From: Paracoccus sp. SMMA_5_TC
GTDB taxonomy: Bacteria; Pseudomonadota; Alphaproteobacteria; Rhodobacterales; Rhodobacteraceae
Direction: 5' to 3'
Length of the DNA stretch: 64,000 bases
Assembly: GCF_009696685.2 (NCBI RefSeq)
Contig: NZ_CP102356.1
Location: forward strand, 261,865-325,864
Shown here: piece by piece, positions 1-10,372 of the stretch
How positions within the stretch are numbered: the first letter of the stretch is position 1
Layout: every line of letters begins with the position of its first letter
Position numbers and translations under genes: made by a program
The notes under the pieces: model-generated
Told to the model about the DNA's origin: nothing
Seen by the model: only the letters and a program-made list of their open reading frames with translations
Databases searched by the model: none

Positions 1-1
1 G

Positions 2-406
2 ATGGGCGCGATTCACGACACGCCCGGTGGTCTGTCCGCGCGTATGGCGCAGATTTTCCGTTCGGCCTCGGATCGCGAACGCCTGGATGTGCTGCGCGCG
101 CACCCGGACCTGGCCGGCAAGCTGGCAGCGGCCAAGCGTCTGACCGCCGAAAGCACCGCAGAACAGGCCAGCGCGGGGCTGGACAGCCTGACCGACGAGG
201 AACGCGCCACCTTCGACAGGCTGAACACGGCCTATGTCGAGAAGCACGCCTTCCCCTTCATCATTGCCGTGCGCGACCACGACAAGCCCTCGATCATGGC
301 CGCCATGCAAAGACGCCTGGCCAATGATACCGAGACCGAGCGGCGCGAAGCCGAAAAGCAGGTCGCGCGCATCGCGGAACTGCGCATCCACCAGATCCTG
401 AGCTGA
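2..406 (+). CDS. uraD: OHCU decarboxylase (UraD), 5'-truncated by window edge
   Basis: 2-oxo-4-hydroxy-4-carboxy-5-ureidoimidazoline decarboxylase converts the unstable OHCU intermediate of urate breakdown to (S)-allantoin in the cytosol. The visible part carries the family's HPDLAGK motif (about residues 34-40) and a C-terminal FPFIIAVR segment. Complete proteins are about 160-170 residues, so roughly the first 30-40 are missing; the reading frame is open to the first base and the Met at base 2 is probably internal. The next gene, 82 bp downstream on the same strand, is a ureidoglycine aminohydrolase, so this is the tail of a purine/ureide catabolic operon. Family assignment is firm; the true start lies outside the window. 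Confidence 0.9.
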   Translation: MGAIHDTPGGLSARMAQIFRSASDRERLDVLRAHPDLAGKLAAAKRLTAESTAEQASAGLDSLTDEERATFDRLNTAYVEKHAFPFIIAVRDHDKPSIMAAMQRRLANDTETERREAEKQVARIAELRIHQILS

Positions 407-488
407 TTGCCCATCGCCTGCCCGTCCGACAGCGGGCAGGCGCATTCCGCCGGGCAAACCTGCCGCCCCGGCCTAACGGAGACCTGCC

Positions 489-1313
489 ATGACCGCCAGA
501 TCGCCCAGCTATGCCGGGCCCTTCGCCGGACTGCCGCCGCAGACGGACCTGACCACCGATACCGCCGTCTTTACCGAAGCCTATGCGGTCATTCCCGCCA
601 GCACGATGCGCGACATCGTGACCAGCTATCTGCCCGGCTGGACCGGCATGCGCATGTGGATGATCGCGCGCCCGTTGTCGGGTTTTGCCGAAACCTTCAG
701 CCAGTATATCGTCGAGCTGGCACCGCAGGGCGGCTCGGACCAGCCCGAGGACGACGCCGGCGTGCAATCGGCCATTTTCGTCACCGACGGTGAGCTGACC
801 ATCACCATTGACGGGCAAAGCCACGACCTGACCCCCGGCGGCTTTGCCTATGTGCCCGCCGGCAGCGCCTGGTCGATCCGCAACGGCGACGCAACCTCGC
901 GCTTCCACTGGTGGCGCAAGCGCTGGCAGCCGGCCGCGGGCGTGGACAAGCCCGAGCCGATCATCGCCAACGAACGCGACATCGCGCCCAGCCCGATGCC
1001 GGGCACCGACGCCTGGGCCACGACCCGGTTTGTCGATCCCACCGACCTGCGCCACGACATGCACATCACCATCGTGACCTTCCAGCCCGGTGGCTCGATC
1101 CCCTTTGCCGAAACCCACGTCATGGAACACGGTCTGTTCGTGATCGAAGGCAAGGCCGTCTACCGCCTGAACCGCGACTGGGTCGAGGTGGGACCGGGAG
1201 ATTTCATGTGGCTGCGCGCCTTTTGTCCGCAGGCCTGCTATGCCGGTGGTCCGGGACCGTTCCGCTATCTGCTCTACAAGGACGTGAACCGCCACGCACC
1301 GATCTGGAAATGA
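489..1313 (+). CDS. allE: (S)-ureidoglycine aminohydrolase, bicupin
   Basis: It hydrolyses (S)-ureidoglycine to (S)-ureidoglycolate and ammonia, a late step of allantoin degradation. The 274-aa protein is a bicupin with cupin cores at about residues 60-150 and 185-260. The second carries the expected metal-ligand pattern E208, H210, H214 and Q248 (FAETHVMEHG, then CPQAC), and the C-terminus ends in the family's LLYKDVNRH. The start is preceded by a weak GGAGA-type site at about 479-483. It follows uraD on the same strand and is closed by a strong terminator 5 bp after its stop, so it is the last gene of the operon. Some annotations call this family bifunctional allantoicase/aminohydrolase; only the aminohydrolase fold is visible here. 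Confidence 0.92.
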   Translation: MTARSPSYAGPFAGLPPQTDLTTDTAVFTEAYAVIPASTMRDIVTSYLPGWTGMRMWMIARPLSGFAETFSQYIVELAPQGGSDQPEDDAGVQSAIFVTDGELTITIDGQSHDLTPGGFAYVPAGSAWSIRNGDATSRFHWWRKRWQPAAGVDKPEPIIANERDIAPSPMPGTDAWATTRFVDPTDLRHDMHITIVTFQPGGSIPFAETHVMEHGLFVIEGKAVYRLNRDWVEVGPGDFMWLRAFCPQACYAGGPGPFRYLLYKDVNRHAPIWK

Positions 1314-1318
1314 TGCCA

Positions 1319-1341
1319 GGGGGCCGACAGGCCCCCTTTTC
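1319..1341 (+). terminator. Rho-independent terminator of the uraD-allE operon
   Basis: A perfect 7-bp stem GGGGGCC/GGCCCCC with a GACA loop (1319-1336) is followed directly by TTTT (1337-1340). It starts 5 bp after the allE stop and lies just before the convergent alkB stop. Confidence 0.85.
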
Positions 1342-1342
1342 A

Positions 1343-1972
1343 TCAGCCCGCGCGCCGAAAGGTCAGGTTCAGCCGCACCGGCCCGGTGATCGGGTGATTT
1401 CCGGGGCGCAGGGTCAGGATGCCGTGCCAGTTCAGCCGCGCCGGCCCGCCCCAGACCACCACATCGCCGTGTTCCAGCAGATGGCGCCGCACCGGATCGC
1501 GCCGATCGGGTCCGCCGAACTGGAAGGTCGCCGGCAGACCCAGCGAGACCGAGACGATGGGCGCGGTCATGTCGGCCTCGTCCCGATCCTGGTGCAGGCC
1601 CATGCGGACGCCCGGCACATAGCGGTTGATCAGGCAGGCATCGGGGCAAAAGCCGGGAAACCCCGCCGCTTCTGCCGCTTGGGCCGCCAGCTGCGCCAGT
1701 GCTTCGGGCATCGCGGGCCAAGGCTTGCCATCCTGCGGATCGGTGGCCTGATAGCGATAGCCCCGGGCATCGCTGACCCAGCCAAGCGCGCCGCAATTCG
1801 TCATCTCGACCCCGATGCGGCGTCCGCCCGGGGTCATAAAGTGGCGAAACGGTGCCGCCTGCGCCACCTGTGCCACCGCGTCGATCAGTGCCGGATCAAG
1901 CGCCCATTGCCGCAGGATCATCGCCCCCGGCGCCATTATCTCTGCTTGTCTGCCAAACAGATCGGCCTGCAT
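1343..1972 (-). CDS. alkB: Alkylated DNA repair dioxygenase AlkB
   Basis: Fe(II)/2-oxoglutarate-dependent dioxygenase that oxidatively removes 1-methyladenine and 3-methylcytosine lesions from DNA. The 209-aa protein has the iron triad H127-x-D129 (LHQDRDE) and H183 (LNWHGI), plus the 2-oxoglutarate-binding R200-LN-LTFR tail, matching the spacing known for E. coli AlkB. It reads convergently toward allE; the allE terminator separates them by a few bases. No adaptive-response regulator (ada) is adjacent, so induction cannot be judged from the sequence. Confidence 0.93.
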   Translation of the reverse strand: MQADLFGRQAEIMAPGAMILRQWALDPALIDAVAQVAQAAPFRHFMTPGGRRIGVEMTNCGALGWVSDARGYRYQATDPQDGKPWPAMPEALAQLAAQAAEAAGFPGFCPDACLINRYVPGVRMGLHQDRDEADMTAPIVSVSLGLPATFQFGGPDRRDPVRRHLLEHGDVVVWGGPARLNWHGILTLRPGNHPITGPVRLNLTFRRAG

Positions 1973-2065
1973 CGCCGCCCCCTCTTACGAAAATGTCAGC
2001 GCCGGGCCCTTGACCGGCCGGGCTGTGCCGGTTTTCAGATGGGTGCCTGACCAGGGAATGTCCAT

Positions 2066-2686
2066 ATGTCCACTTGCAAACTGCTTTCAGCGCTGACCGC
2101 CGCCCTGATAGTGCTGTTGCCGGTATCGGCGCCCCAGGCCAGCCAAGGCGCCGGCGAGATTGCCGCGATCCGTCGTGCCGTGTTCGAGGATCCACAAGCG
2201 CCGGTCATGGGCAACCCCAAGGGCAGCAGGATCCTGGTCGCATTCTCGGATTATAATTGCGGATTCTGTCGCAAGGTGACGCCGCAGGTGGCGGCGCTGA
2301 TCGCCACAGATCCGCAGCTGAAGGTGGTGGTGCACGAGGTGCCCATCTTCGGCGAAGGCTCGCGCTATGCCGCCATGGCGGCGCTGGCCGCGGGCGAACA
2401 GGGGCGCTATGCGCAGTTCCACCGCGCGCTGATGGCAAGCCGGGGCAAGCTTGATGCCGCGTCGGTGCTGCGGGTCGCGCGCGAGGCGGGACTTGACGTG
2501 CCGCGGCTGGAACGCGACATGCAGGCCCCGGCGATTGCCGCGCAGATCGAACAGTCGCTGGCATTGGCGGACCGGATCGGCCTGGTCGGCACCCCCAGCT
2601 TCATCGCCGGCGACCGCGCCGTTTTCGGCTATCTGTCCCAGAAGGATCTGGCGGCGCTGGTGGCCGAGGCGCATCCGGAGCCCTAG
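2066..2686 (+). CDS. DsbA-family periplasmic thiol oxidoreductase
   Basis: A 206-aa thioredoxin-fold protein with an N-terminal export signal (basic start, hydrophobic stretch to about residue 20, likely cleavage after SAPQA or nearby). The active site is C-G-F-C at about residues 69-72 within SDYNCGFCRKV, followed by an all-helical insert and a cis-Pro loop (GTPSFIAG). It resembles the BdbD/DsbA-like 'DSBA_2' proteins that oxidise or isomerise disulfides in exported proteins, and it could serve c-type cytochrome or envelope maturation. It is transcribed alone; its stop faces the trpB stop 17 bp away. Substrate is unknown. Confidence 0.85.
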   Translation: MSTCKLLSALTAALIVLLPVSAPQASQGAGEIAAIRRAVFEDPQAPVMGNPKGSRILVAFSDYNCGFCRKVTPQVAALIATDPQLKVVVHEVPIFGEGSRYAAMAALAAGEQGRYAQFHRALMASRGKLDAASVLRVAREAGLDVPRLERDMQAPAIAAQIEQSLALADRIGLVGTPSFIAGDRAVFGYLSQKDLAALVAEAHPEP

Positions 2687-2703
2687 CCCCGGCGCGGCCG
2701 GTC

Positions 2704-3936
<1,233 letters not shown>

Positions 3937-4030
3937 GGCTGTCCTCGTGCGGGAAAAGGGAAAGGCGGCGGTTATGGCCGCCCTGGCTGTCATATCGCCG
4001 ATCATGGCGGCGGTAAAGCCTGCGGGCCAG

Positions 4031-4678
4031 TCAGAGGATGGGCGCGGTGGCGCGGGCGATGAAGCGGCGGATGCGCTGCGGATCCTTGATCCCCGGCGCG
4101 CTTTCCACCCCCGATGAAACATCGACGCCCCGCGCGCGCGTCAACCTTATGGCCTGGGCGACATTGTCGGGGGTCAGCCCGCCGGCCAGCAGCCATGGCT
4201 TCAGGATCTGCCGCCCCGCCAGCAGCCGCCAGTCGAATGCAAGGCCGTTGCCACCGGGCAGCGCCGCGTCGCGCGGCGGCTTGGCGTCGATCAGCAGCAT
4301 GTCCGCGACCAGCCCATAATCCCACAGCGCCGCAAGATCCTCGGGGTCGGCCACGCCCACTGCCTTGATGACGGGCAGGCCGGTGCGGGCCTTGACCTCG
4401 GTCACGCGCGCCGGCGATTCGTGCCCGTGCAGCTGGATCATGTCCAGCGGCACCTGCGTCAGGACAGCATCCAGCGCCTGGTCGGTCGGATCGACGAACA
4501 GCCCCACCTTGGCCACCCCCAGCGGCACCTTTGCAGCCAGCTGTGCCGCGAGTTCCGGCAAGACATGGCGCGGCGAGGGCGGAAAGAAAACGAACCCTGT
4601 GAAGCGCGCGCCCGCCTCCACCGCAGCAGAAAGGGCCTCGGGATCATTGATCCCGCAAATCTTGACGGCAACCGACAT
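4031..4678 (-). CDS. trpF: Phosphoribosylanthranilate isomerase
   Basis: It converts phosphoribosylanthranilate to CdRP in tryptophan biosynthesis. The 215-aa single-domain TIM barrel has the N-terminal KICGIND segment with the catalytic cysteine, IQLHGHES in the middle strands and the phosphate-binding [11 protein letters not shown] near residue 165. Its start directly abuts the stop of the upstream LapA-domain gene (4679), suggesting translational coupling. It is a stand-alone enzyme rather than a TrpC-TrpF fusion. Confidence 0.96.
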   Translation of the reverse strand: MSVAVKICGINDPEALSAAVEAGARFTGFVFFPPSPRHVLPELAAQLAAKVPLGVAKVGLFVDPTDQALDAVLTQVPLDMIQLHGHESPARVTEVKARTGLPVIKAVGVADPEDLAALWDYGLVADMLLIDAKPPRDAALPGGNGLAFDWRLLAGRQILKPWLLAGGLTPDNVAQAIRLTRARGVDVSSGVESAPGIKDPQRIRRFIARATAPIL

Positions 4679-5095
4679 TCAGCGTGGCGCCGGCAGCGTC
4701 GTGGTCGCCGATGTCGCCGGCGCGGTAGCGGCAGGGGATTTTTGCGCCGCCGCCTCGTCAAGAATCGCCAGAACCTCGTCCTTTGGTCCGACCGGGGCAC
4801 GACGCATTGCCCCGATTTCGCGCTGCAATTGCGCCAATTCATTGGCATGGACACGCGCCTCGGCCCGCAGGCGCGATTCGCGCAACCACTCCCAGATCAG
4901 GCCGACAAGCACCCCGAAAAGCATGGCCAGGAACAGGGCCAGAAAGGCGGGCATGTTCAGCGCCCAGCGTCCGCCCACAAAGGGCGCAAAGGCTTCGGGC
5001 ACCAGGCTGACGGTGATGATGCCGCGATTGGCAGTCCCTATCATAATCAGCACCAGGGCCAGAAGCCCGAACAGAACCAGCCGGATCACACGCAT
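4679..5095 (-). CDS. LapA-domain inner-membrane protein
   Basis: A 138-aa protein of the LapA (lipopolysaccharide assembly protein A, DUF1049) family. Two hydrophobic segments, about residues 4-24 and 48-72, are followed by a charged, probably coiled-coil helix (about 73-100) and an Ala/Pro/Thr-rich tail. In gammaproteobacteria LapA works with LapB to control LpxC turnover and LPS synthesis. Here only the membrane module is recognisable and no lapB is adjacent, so that role is inference. It sits between ihfB (35 bp upstream) and trpF (abutting). Confidence 0.75.
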   Translation of the reverse strand: MRVIRLVLFGLLALVLIMIGTANRGIITVSLVPEAFAPFVGGRWALNMPAFLALFLAMLFGVLVGLIWEWLRESRLRAEARVHANELAQLQREIGAMRRAPVGPKDEVLAILDEAAAQKSPAATAPATSATTTLPAPR

Positions 5096-5130
5096 GTCGT
5101 CCCCGCAGCAGAAATTGCGGCCAATGTGGA

Positions 5131-5418
5131 CTATTCGGCCTGACCGTTCAACCGTTCGCGCAGCAGCTTGCCCGTCTTGAAGAAGGGCACATGCTTTTCA
5201 TCGACGCTGACGGATTCGCCGGTGCGCGGGTTGCGGCCCTGACGTGCATCGCGCTTCTTGACCGAAAAGGCCCCGAAGCCGCGCAATTCGACCCGATCGC
5301 CGCGCGCCATGGCTGAAATGATCTCCTCGAACACGGTGTTGACGATCCGTTCGACGTCGCGCTGAAACAGGTGCGGGTTTTCTTCGGAGATCTTCTGGAT
5401 CAGTTCGGATCGGATCAT
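5131..5418 (-). CDS. ihfB: Integration host factor subunit beta
   Basis: DNA-bending nucleoid protein that pairs with IhfA. The 95-aa sequence begins [10 protein letters not shown] and contains the family core [10 protein letters not shown] and the arm region with RNPRTGE (Arg-Asn-Pro, the DNA-intercalating proline). The length fits the family (about 93-95). It lies downstream of rpsA with a strong terminator between them (5561-5593), so it probably has its own promoter in 5419-5560. The partner gene ihfA is also in this window at 49133-49444. Confidence 0.96.
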   Translation of the reverse strand: MIRSELIQKISEENPHLFQRDVERIVNTVFEEIISAMARGDRVELRGFGAFSVKKRDARQGRNPRTGESVSVDEKHVPFFKTGKLLRERLNGQAE

Positions 5419-5560
5419 TGCGCTTCCTGAATCTGGTGGTTCACGGGAATTCCTGTCCCGATCATAGACCGGGTTGCAGGGCGATCAATCTGCGAACGCC
5501 GGAGCCCGCGTTTGGTTGCCGGTTTTTTCAGGACTTTATCGTTCAGATCACGCCGATAAG

Positions 5561-5593
5561 CAACGAAAAGCGCCCCCGGAGGACCGGGGGCGC
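5561..5593 (-). terminator. Rho-independent terminator of rpsA
   Basis: A perfect 10-bp stem GCGCCCCCGG/CCGGGGGCGC with an AGGA tetraloop (5570-5593). On the minus strand it is followed by CTTTTCGTTG. It starts 19 bp after the rpsA stop. Confidence 0.9.
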
Positions 5594-5611
5594 CTCCACC
5601 ATGAAGGGGGA

Positions 5612-7291
5612 TCAGCCCTTGTTCTTGAGGGCTGCGCCCAGGATATCGCCCAGCGAGGCGCCGGAATCCGAGCTGCCATACTGTTCGATGGCATCCTTTT
5701 CCTCGGCAATCTCGCGTGCCTTGATGGACAGGCCCAGGCGGCGCGTCTTGGTGTCGATATTGGTCACGCGCACATCGACATGGTCACCGACCTGGAAGCG
5801 TTCGGGACGCTGGTCCTGACGGTCGCGGGCAAGATCCGAACGACGGATGAAGGATTTCATGCCGTTGTATTCGACCTCGATACCGCCATCCTCGATCGCG
5901 GTCACGGTGACGGTGATGACCGAACCGCGCTTCACGCCTTCGACCGCTTCGGCCATGGCATCGTTTTCCAGCGCCTTGATCGACAGCGAGATGCGTTCTT
6001 TCTCGATGTCGACTTCCTGGACCACGGCTTTCACCACATCGCCCTTGCGGAAATCCTGGATGGCGTCTTCGCCACGAGCATCCCACGAGATGTCCGACAG
6101 GTGAACCATGCCGTCGATGTCGCCTTCCAGGCCGACGAACAGACCGAATTCGGTGATGTTCTTGACTTCGCCCTCGATGACGGTGCCGACGGGATGGGTT
6201 TCGGCGAACACTTCCCACGGATTGCGCATGGTCTGCTTGAGACCCAGCGAAACGCGGCGCTTGGCTTCGTCGATTTCCAGGACCATGACGTCAACCTCTT
6301 GCGAGGTCGAGACGATCTTGCCGGGATGGACGTTCTTCTTGGTCCAGGACATTTCCGAGACGTGGACCAGACCTTCGACACCGGCTTCCAGTTCGACAAA
6401 GGCGCCGTAGTCGGTGATGTTGGTCACGCGGCCGGAATGCACCGAACCGATCGGGAACTTCGATGCGACGGTATCCCACGGATCTGCCTGCAGCTGTTTC
6501 ATGCCCAGGCTGATGCGGTGGGTGTCCTTGTTGATCTTGACGACCTGAACCTTGACGGTTTCGCCGATCGACAGGATCTCGGACGGGTGGTTGACCCGGC
6601 GCCAGGCCATGTCGGTGACATGCAGCAGACCGTCGACGCCGCCCAGGTCAACGAAGGCACCGTATTCGGTGATGTTCTTGACCACGCCCTCGACCGTCTG
6701 ACCTTCGGTCAGGTTGGCGATGACTTCGGCGCGCTGCTCGGCGCGGCTTTCTTCCAGGATGGCGCGGCGCGACACGACGATGTTGCCGCGACGACGGTCC
6801 ATCTTCAGGATCTGGAACGGCTGCTTCAGGCCCATCAGGGGGCCCGCGTCACGCACGGGACGCACATCGACCTGGCTGCCCGGCAGGAAGGCCACAGCCC
6901 CACCCAGGTCCACGGTAAAGCCGCCCTTGACGCGACCAAAGATTGCGCCCTCGACGCGCTCCTCGGCAGCATAGGCTTTTTCCAGACGATCCCAGGCTTC
7001 CTCGCGGCGCGCCTTTTCGCGCGAGATCGAGGCTTCGCCGCGGGCGTTTTCCACGCGATCCAGATAAACCTCGACCTCATCGCCAACGGCGATGCTGGGG
7101 GCTTCGCCCGGGTTGGCGAATTCCTTCAGATCGACGCGGCCTTCCATCTTGTAGCCGACGTCGATGATGGCCTGGCCCGCCTCGATGGCGATGACCTTGC
7201 CCTTGACCACCGAGCCTTCTTCGGGGGTGTCAATGCTGAGGCTTTCGTTCAGGAGGGCCTCGAATTCCTCCATGGTCGCTTTAGCGCACAT
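5612..7291 (-). CDS. rpsA: 30S ribosomal protein S1
   Basis: mRNA-binding protein of the small subunit, needed to initiate on structured or leadered messages. The 559-aa protein contains six S1 (OB-fold) repeats. The central and C-terminal ones show repeated motifs such as ITEYGAFVDLG, ITDYGAFVELE and ITEFGLFVGLE, each ending in ISLG/VSLG. The length matches alphaproteobacterial S1 (about 555-570). The start (MCAKATMEEF) has AAAAGGAAA 12-13 bases upstream. A terminator follows the stop. cmk lies upstream, the common arrangement, but here a nitronate monooxygenase gene separates the two. Confidence 0.97.
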   Translation of the reverse strand: MCAKATMEEFEALLNESLSIDTPEEGSVVKGKVIAIEAGQAIIDVGYKMEGRVDLKEFANPGEAPSIAVGDEVEVYLDRVENARGEASISREKARREEAWDRLEKAYAAEERVEGAIFGRVKGGFTVDLGGAVAFLPGSQVDVRPVRDAGPLMGLKQPFQILKMDRRRGNIVVSRRAILEESRAEQRAEVIANLTEGQTVEGVVKNITEYGAFVDLGGVDGLLHVTDMAWRRVNHPSEILSIGETVKVQVVKINKDTHRISLGMKQLQADPWDTVASKFPIGSVHSGRVTNITDYGAFVELEAGVEGLVHVSEMSWTKKNVHPGKIVSTSQEVDVMVLEIDEAKRRVSLGLKQTMRNPWEVFAETHPVGTVIEGEVKNITEFGLFVGLEGDIDGMVHLSDISWDARGEDAIQDFRKGDVVKAVVQEVDIEKERISLSIKALENDAMAEAVEGVKRGSVITVTVTAIEDGGIEVEYNGMKSFIRRSDLARDRQDQRPERFQVGDHVDVRVTNIDTKTRRLGLSIKAREIAEEKDAIEQYGSSDSGASLGDILGAALKNKG

Positions 7292-7491
7292 ATAGATACA
7301 GTTTCCTTTTCACGGTTTTCTGGCCTTGCGGTTGGCTCCGCCGGTCTTTTTGTAGACGCCCGGATAAACGTAATGGGCCGAGCGATTGCCCGACCCCGTG
7401 GCAGTGGCCACTGGCCCCGCCGCTTGTCCCGACGCGCGCGATATAGCCGTTAATGACGCTGCTGGCAAGGCTTGCGCCCGACGGCACGCCA

Positions 7492-8535
7492 TCAGCAGCC
7501 GGTGCGCGCGGCCAGCCATTCCTCGCGCAGGCGCGCCATCAACTGGGCCGCCGGCAGCGCCCTTGCGCGGGATGCGCCGACACCCGCCCATTGTGCCGCG
7601 TAATCGCTGCCGCCTACCGCAGCCAGCTTGCGCGCGGCGTGATAGGGCAGCGGGTAATCGGGCAGGCCCGGCAGCCTGGGCGACTGTTCCAGTTCCGTCA
7701 ACCGGTTCGGCAGTCCGCGAGCCGGCCGGCCGGATATGGCGCGCGTCATCACGGTCGTGGTCTGCGGCTGGCCCAACCGCGCGCGATGGGCCGCAGAGGC
7801 CGCGCTTTCAGGACAGGCGACAAAGGCGGTTCCCATCTGCGCGGCCACGGCCCCGGCCGCGCAAATCCGCGCCACATCGGCGCCATCCATCAGCCCCCCG
7901 GCCGCGATCACCGGCAGCCCCAAGGGCAAGAGCTGCGTCACCAGCGTCGTCAGGGGCAATTGGTCGTCGGGCGCAAGCGGATCGAATATGCCGCGATGGC
8001 CGCCGGCCTCGTATCCTTGCGCAATGACCGCATCCAGCCCCGCCGCGCGGATCGCGATCGCCTCGGCCGGCGAAGTGGCGGTGGCAGCCAGAAAGGCTCC
8101 GGTGTTTCGCAGCGCCTGCAGTTGATCGGCCCGTGGCAGGCCGAAGTGAAAGCTGATCATCGCGGGCCGCGCCGCAATCACCGCCGACAGCATCGCGCCG
8201 TCATCGCGCAGGCTGAGATGGTTTTCGCCCAGGCCGAGTGGCGGCGGGGCGCCGACGCGTCGGAATTCGGCGGCCAGAAAGGCCAGCCAGACCGCCTCTT
8301 GCTTGGCATCGCGCCGCGGCGGCTGGTGACAGAACAGGTTCACCGCATAACGGTTGCTTCCCAGCAGGGTTTGGGTTTCGTCCATCATCGCAGCCGCCTG
8401 CGCTGCGTTCGACGATCCCAGACCCAGCGAGCCCAACCCCCCCGCCGCGCTGACCGCAGCCGCCAAGGCCGGGGTAGAAACCCCCGCCATGGGCGCCTGG
8501 ATCACCGGGATGGTCAGGCTGTCCAGCAGGCTCAT
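7492..8535 (-). CDS. Nitronate monooxygenase family protein
   Basis: A 347-aa FMN-dependent TIM-barrel protein of the nitronate monooxygenase / 2-nitropropane dioxygenase family. Visible hallmarks are the N-terminal [13 protein letters not shown], the [11 protein letters not shown] segment that supplies the catalytic His, and [14 protein letters not shown] followed by [11 protein letters not shown] for FMN phosphate binding. These enzymes oxidise toxic alkyl nitronates such as propionate-3-nitronate. Its start overlaps the stop of cmk by 4 bp, so the two are translationally coupled, although no metabolic link is obvious. About 200 bp separate it from rpsA. Confidence 0.88.
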   Translation of the reverse strand: MSLLDSLTIPVIQAPMAGVSTPALAAAVSAAGGLGSLGLGSSNAAQAAAMMDETQTLLGSNRYAVNLFCHQPPRRDAKQEAVWLAFLAAEFRRVGAPPPLGLGENHLSLRDDGAMLSAVIAARPAMISFHFGLPRADQLQALRNTGAFLAATATSPAEAIAIRAAGLDAVIAQGYEAGGHRGIFDPLAPDDQLPLTTLVTQLLPLGLPVIAAGGLMDGADVARICAAGAVAAQMGTAFVACPESAASAAHRARLGQPQTTTVMTRAISGRPARGLPNRLTELEQSPRLPGLPDYPLPYHAARKLAAVGGSDYAAQWAGVGASRARALPAAQLMARLREEWLAARTGC

Positions 8536-9116
8536 CCGCGAATCCGGGTGACGATATCGATGGCGTGGCTGACCGCCTCGTCAATGCTCATGCGGCTGGT
8601 ATCGACCAGAACCGCATCTTCGGCCGGGCGCATCGGCGCGATGTCGCGCGCCGCGTCACGCGCGTCGCGTTCGCGCAATTCCGCCAGCACGACCGCAGGA
8701 TCGGCACCCAGCTCCAGCGCGCGACGGCGGGCGCGCTCGTCATCGCTGGCGGTCACGTAGATCTTGACCTCGGCCTCGGGGCAGATGACCGTCCCGATGT
8801 CGCGACCGTCCAGCACGGCACCCGGCGGCCTGCGGGCAAAGCGGCGCTGGAAATCGATCAGGGCGGCGCGAACCTCGGGTATGGCGGCGACCCGGCTGGC
8901 AGCCTGCCCGGCCGCGGCCGTGCGCAGATCGTCGCGGGTCAGGTCGACGGGCTGAAGTTCCCGCGCCGCCGCAACCGGATCGCCCCCCTTGGCGCCGACC
9001 GCACGATAAAGCAAGCCTGTGTCCAGATGCGAAAATCCGAAATGACGCGCAAGCGCGCGGGCAATCGTGCCCTTGCCCGAGGCAGCGGGACCGTCGATGG
9101 CAATCGTAAAGGGCAT
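8532..9116 (-). CDS. cmk: Cytidylate kinase
   Basis: It phosphorylates CMP and dCMP with ATP. The 194-aa protein begins [17 protein letters not shown] with the P-loop at residues 9-16, and has the [10 protein letters not shown] and RRRALELG segments for the nucleotide and lid regions. I chose the ATG at 9116: it puts the P-loop at the expected place and has AGGTG upstream, whereas the open frame further upstream runs into the tRNA-Thr gene. It is slightly shorter than many Cmk proteins (205-230). It overlaps the downstream NMO gene by 4 bp. Confidence 0.95.
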   Translation of the reverse strand: MPFTIAIDGPAASGKGTIARALARHFGFSHLDTGLLYRAVGAKGGDPVAAARELQPVDLTRDDLRTAAAGQAASRVAAIPEVRAALIDFQRRFARRPPGAVLDGRDIGTVICPEAEVKIYVTASDDERARRRALELGADPAVVLAELRERDARDAARDIAPMRPAEDAVLVDTSRMSIDEAVSHAIDIVTRIRG

Positions 9117-9169
9117 GGGGCACCTGCGGCGGATGACACGGCGGCTGCAATCGCCGCCGGCGGATATGC

Positions 9170-9245
9170 TGGTGCCGGTTGAGGGACTTGAACCCCCGAC
9201 CTTCTGATTACAAATCAGCTGCTCTACCAGCTGAGCTAAACCGGC
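9170..9245 (-). tRNA. tRNA-Thr(UGU), CCA encoded
   Basis: On the minus strand the sequence folds as a full cloverleaf. The acceptor is GCCGGTT/AACCGGC with discriminator A and an encoded CCA (9170-9172). The anticodon stem is CTGAT/ATCAG with loop TTTGTAA, giving anticodon TGT. The T arm contains GGTTCAAGT. The 73-nt body is 9173-9245. It is oriented with cmk, whose start lies 53 bp downstream. Confidence 0.97.
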
Positions 9246-9360
9246 CAGATCCATCGCTCCGGATAGCGCGTGTGCGCGCGCGGTGCAAGCGCCGCGTCAC
9301 ATCCATCCCCCACCCTGCCCCCCGCAGCAGGATTTCCGCAGCATTTCGGGCAAACAGCCC

Positions 9361-9389
9361 TTGCATTCGCAGCCGGATAGGACTATGTC
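9361..9389 (+). promoter_or_regulatory. Candidate sigma70 promoter for rpsB-tsf
   Basis: TTGCAT (9361-9366) and TATGTC (9384-9389) are separated by exactly 17 bp, predicting a start near 9396 and a leader of about 105 nt before rpsB. The leader is GC-rich and could fold, but I recognise no named leader motif. Inferred from consensus only. Confidence 0.45.
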
Positions 9390-9501
9390 GCGCGCACTTC
9401 ACAGGCAGGGTCGGGCCACGGGACAGACATCCCCCGCTGGTCCACCGGTTGGGGTTCGCCCCTGAAAGCCCTGCCAAGGCGCAAACCGGAAAGGACATGA
9501 C

Positions 9502-10269
9502 ATGGCGCTTCCCGAATTTTCCATGCGTCAGCTGCTGGAAGCTGGCGTTCACTACGGCCACCAGACCCAGCGCTGGAATCCCCGCATGGCCGAGTTCATC
9601 TATGGTGAACGCAACGGCATCCACATTTTCGACCTGACCCAGACCGTGCCGATGCTGGACGCCGCGCTGCAGGTGATCCGCGACACCGTCGCCAAGGGCG
9701 GCCGCGTGCTGTTCGTCGGCACCAAGCGTCAGGCCCAGAAGGCGATTGCCGAAGCTGCCGAAAAATCGGCACAATATTACATGAACCACCGCTGGCTGGG
9801 TGGCACGCTGACCAACTGGAAAACCGTCAGCCAGTCGATCCAGCGCCTGAAGGCCATCGATGAGACCATGGCCGCCGGTGCCGAGGGTCTGACCAAGAAA
9901 GAGCGCCTGCAGATGGAACGCGAACAGGCCAAGCTGCAGGCCTCGCTGGGGGGTATCCGTGAAATGGGCGGCCTGCCGGACCTGCTGTTCGTCATCGACG
10001 TCAACAAGGAAGACCTGGCCATCGCCGAAGCCAAGAAACTGGGCATCCCGGTCGTGGCGGTCGTCGACAGCAACTGCTCGCCCAAGGGTGTGGATTACGT
10101 GATCCCGGGCAACGACGACGCCGCGCGCGCAATTGCCTTGTATTGCGATCTGGCCTCGCGGGCCGCGCTGGACGGCATGACCGCGCAGATGGGCGCTGCC
10201 GGTGTCGATCTGGGCGCGCTGGAAGCCGGGATCGAGGAAGAACTGGACGGCGAGACCGCCGAAGCCTGA
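9502..10269 (+). CDS. rpsB: 30S ribosomal protein S2
   Basis: Small-subunit protein S2. The 255-aa protein opens [20 protein letters not shown] and contains the signatures [28 protein letters not shown] and [13 protein letters not shown]. The acidic C-terminal tail is usual in alphaproteobacteria. GGAAAGGA lies just before the start. tsf follows 103 bp downstream on the same strand, and a terminator closes the pair. A 256-bp leader region separates it from the divergent tRNA-Thr. Confidence 0.98.
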   Translation: MALPEFSMRQLLEAGVHYGHQTQRWNPRMAEFIYGERNGIHIFDLTQTVPMLDAALQVIRDTVAKGGRVLFVGTKRQAQKAIAEAAEKSAQYYMNHRWLGGTLTNWKTVSQSIQRLKAIDETMAAGAEGLTKKERLQMEREQAKLQASLGGIREMGGLPDLLFVIDVNKEDLAIAEAKKLGIPVVAVVDSNCSPKGVDYVIPGNDDAARAIALYCDLASRAALDGMTAQMGAAGVDLGALEAGIEEELDGETAEA

Positions 10270-10372
10270 CCCGTGACGGGTCTGCCCGGCCCGCGGCTGC
10301 GGGACGTCACGCAACATTCATCAGGCGGGGATAAGCCCCGCCTGACGCATTGAAAAGCAAGGAGACACTCCG

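Noticed and set aside
5474..7453. A 659-codon plus-strand open frame opposite rpsA
   Set aside because: Shadow of the repetitive S1 domains; the Asp/Gly/His-rich repeats in it only mirror the rpsA repeats.
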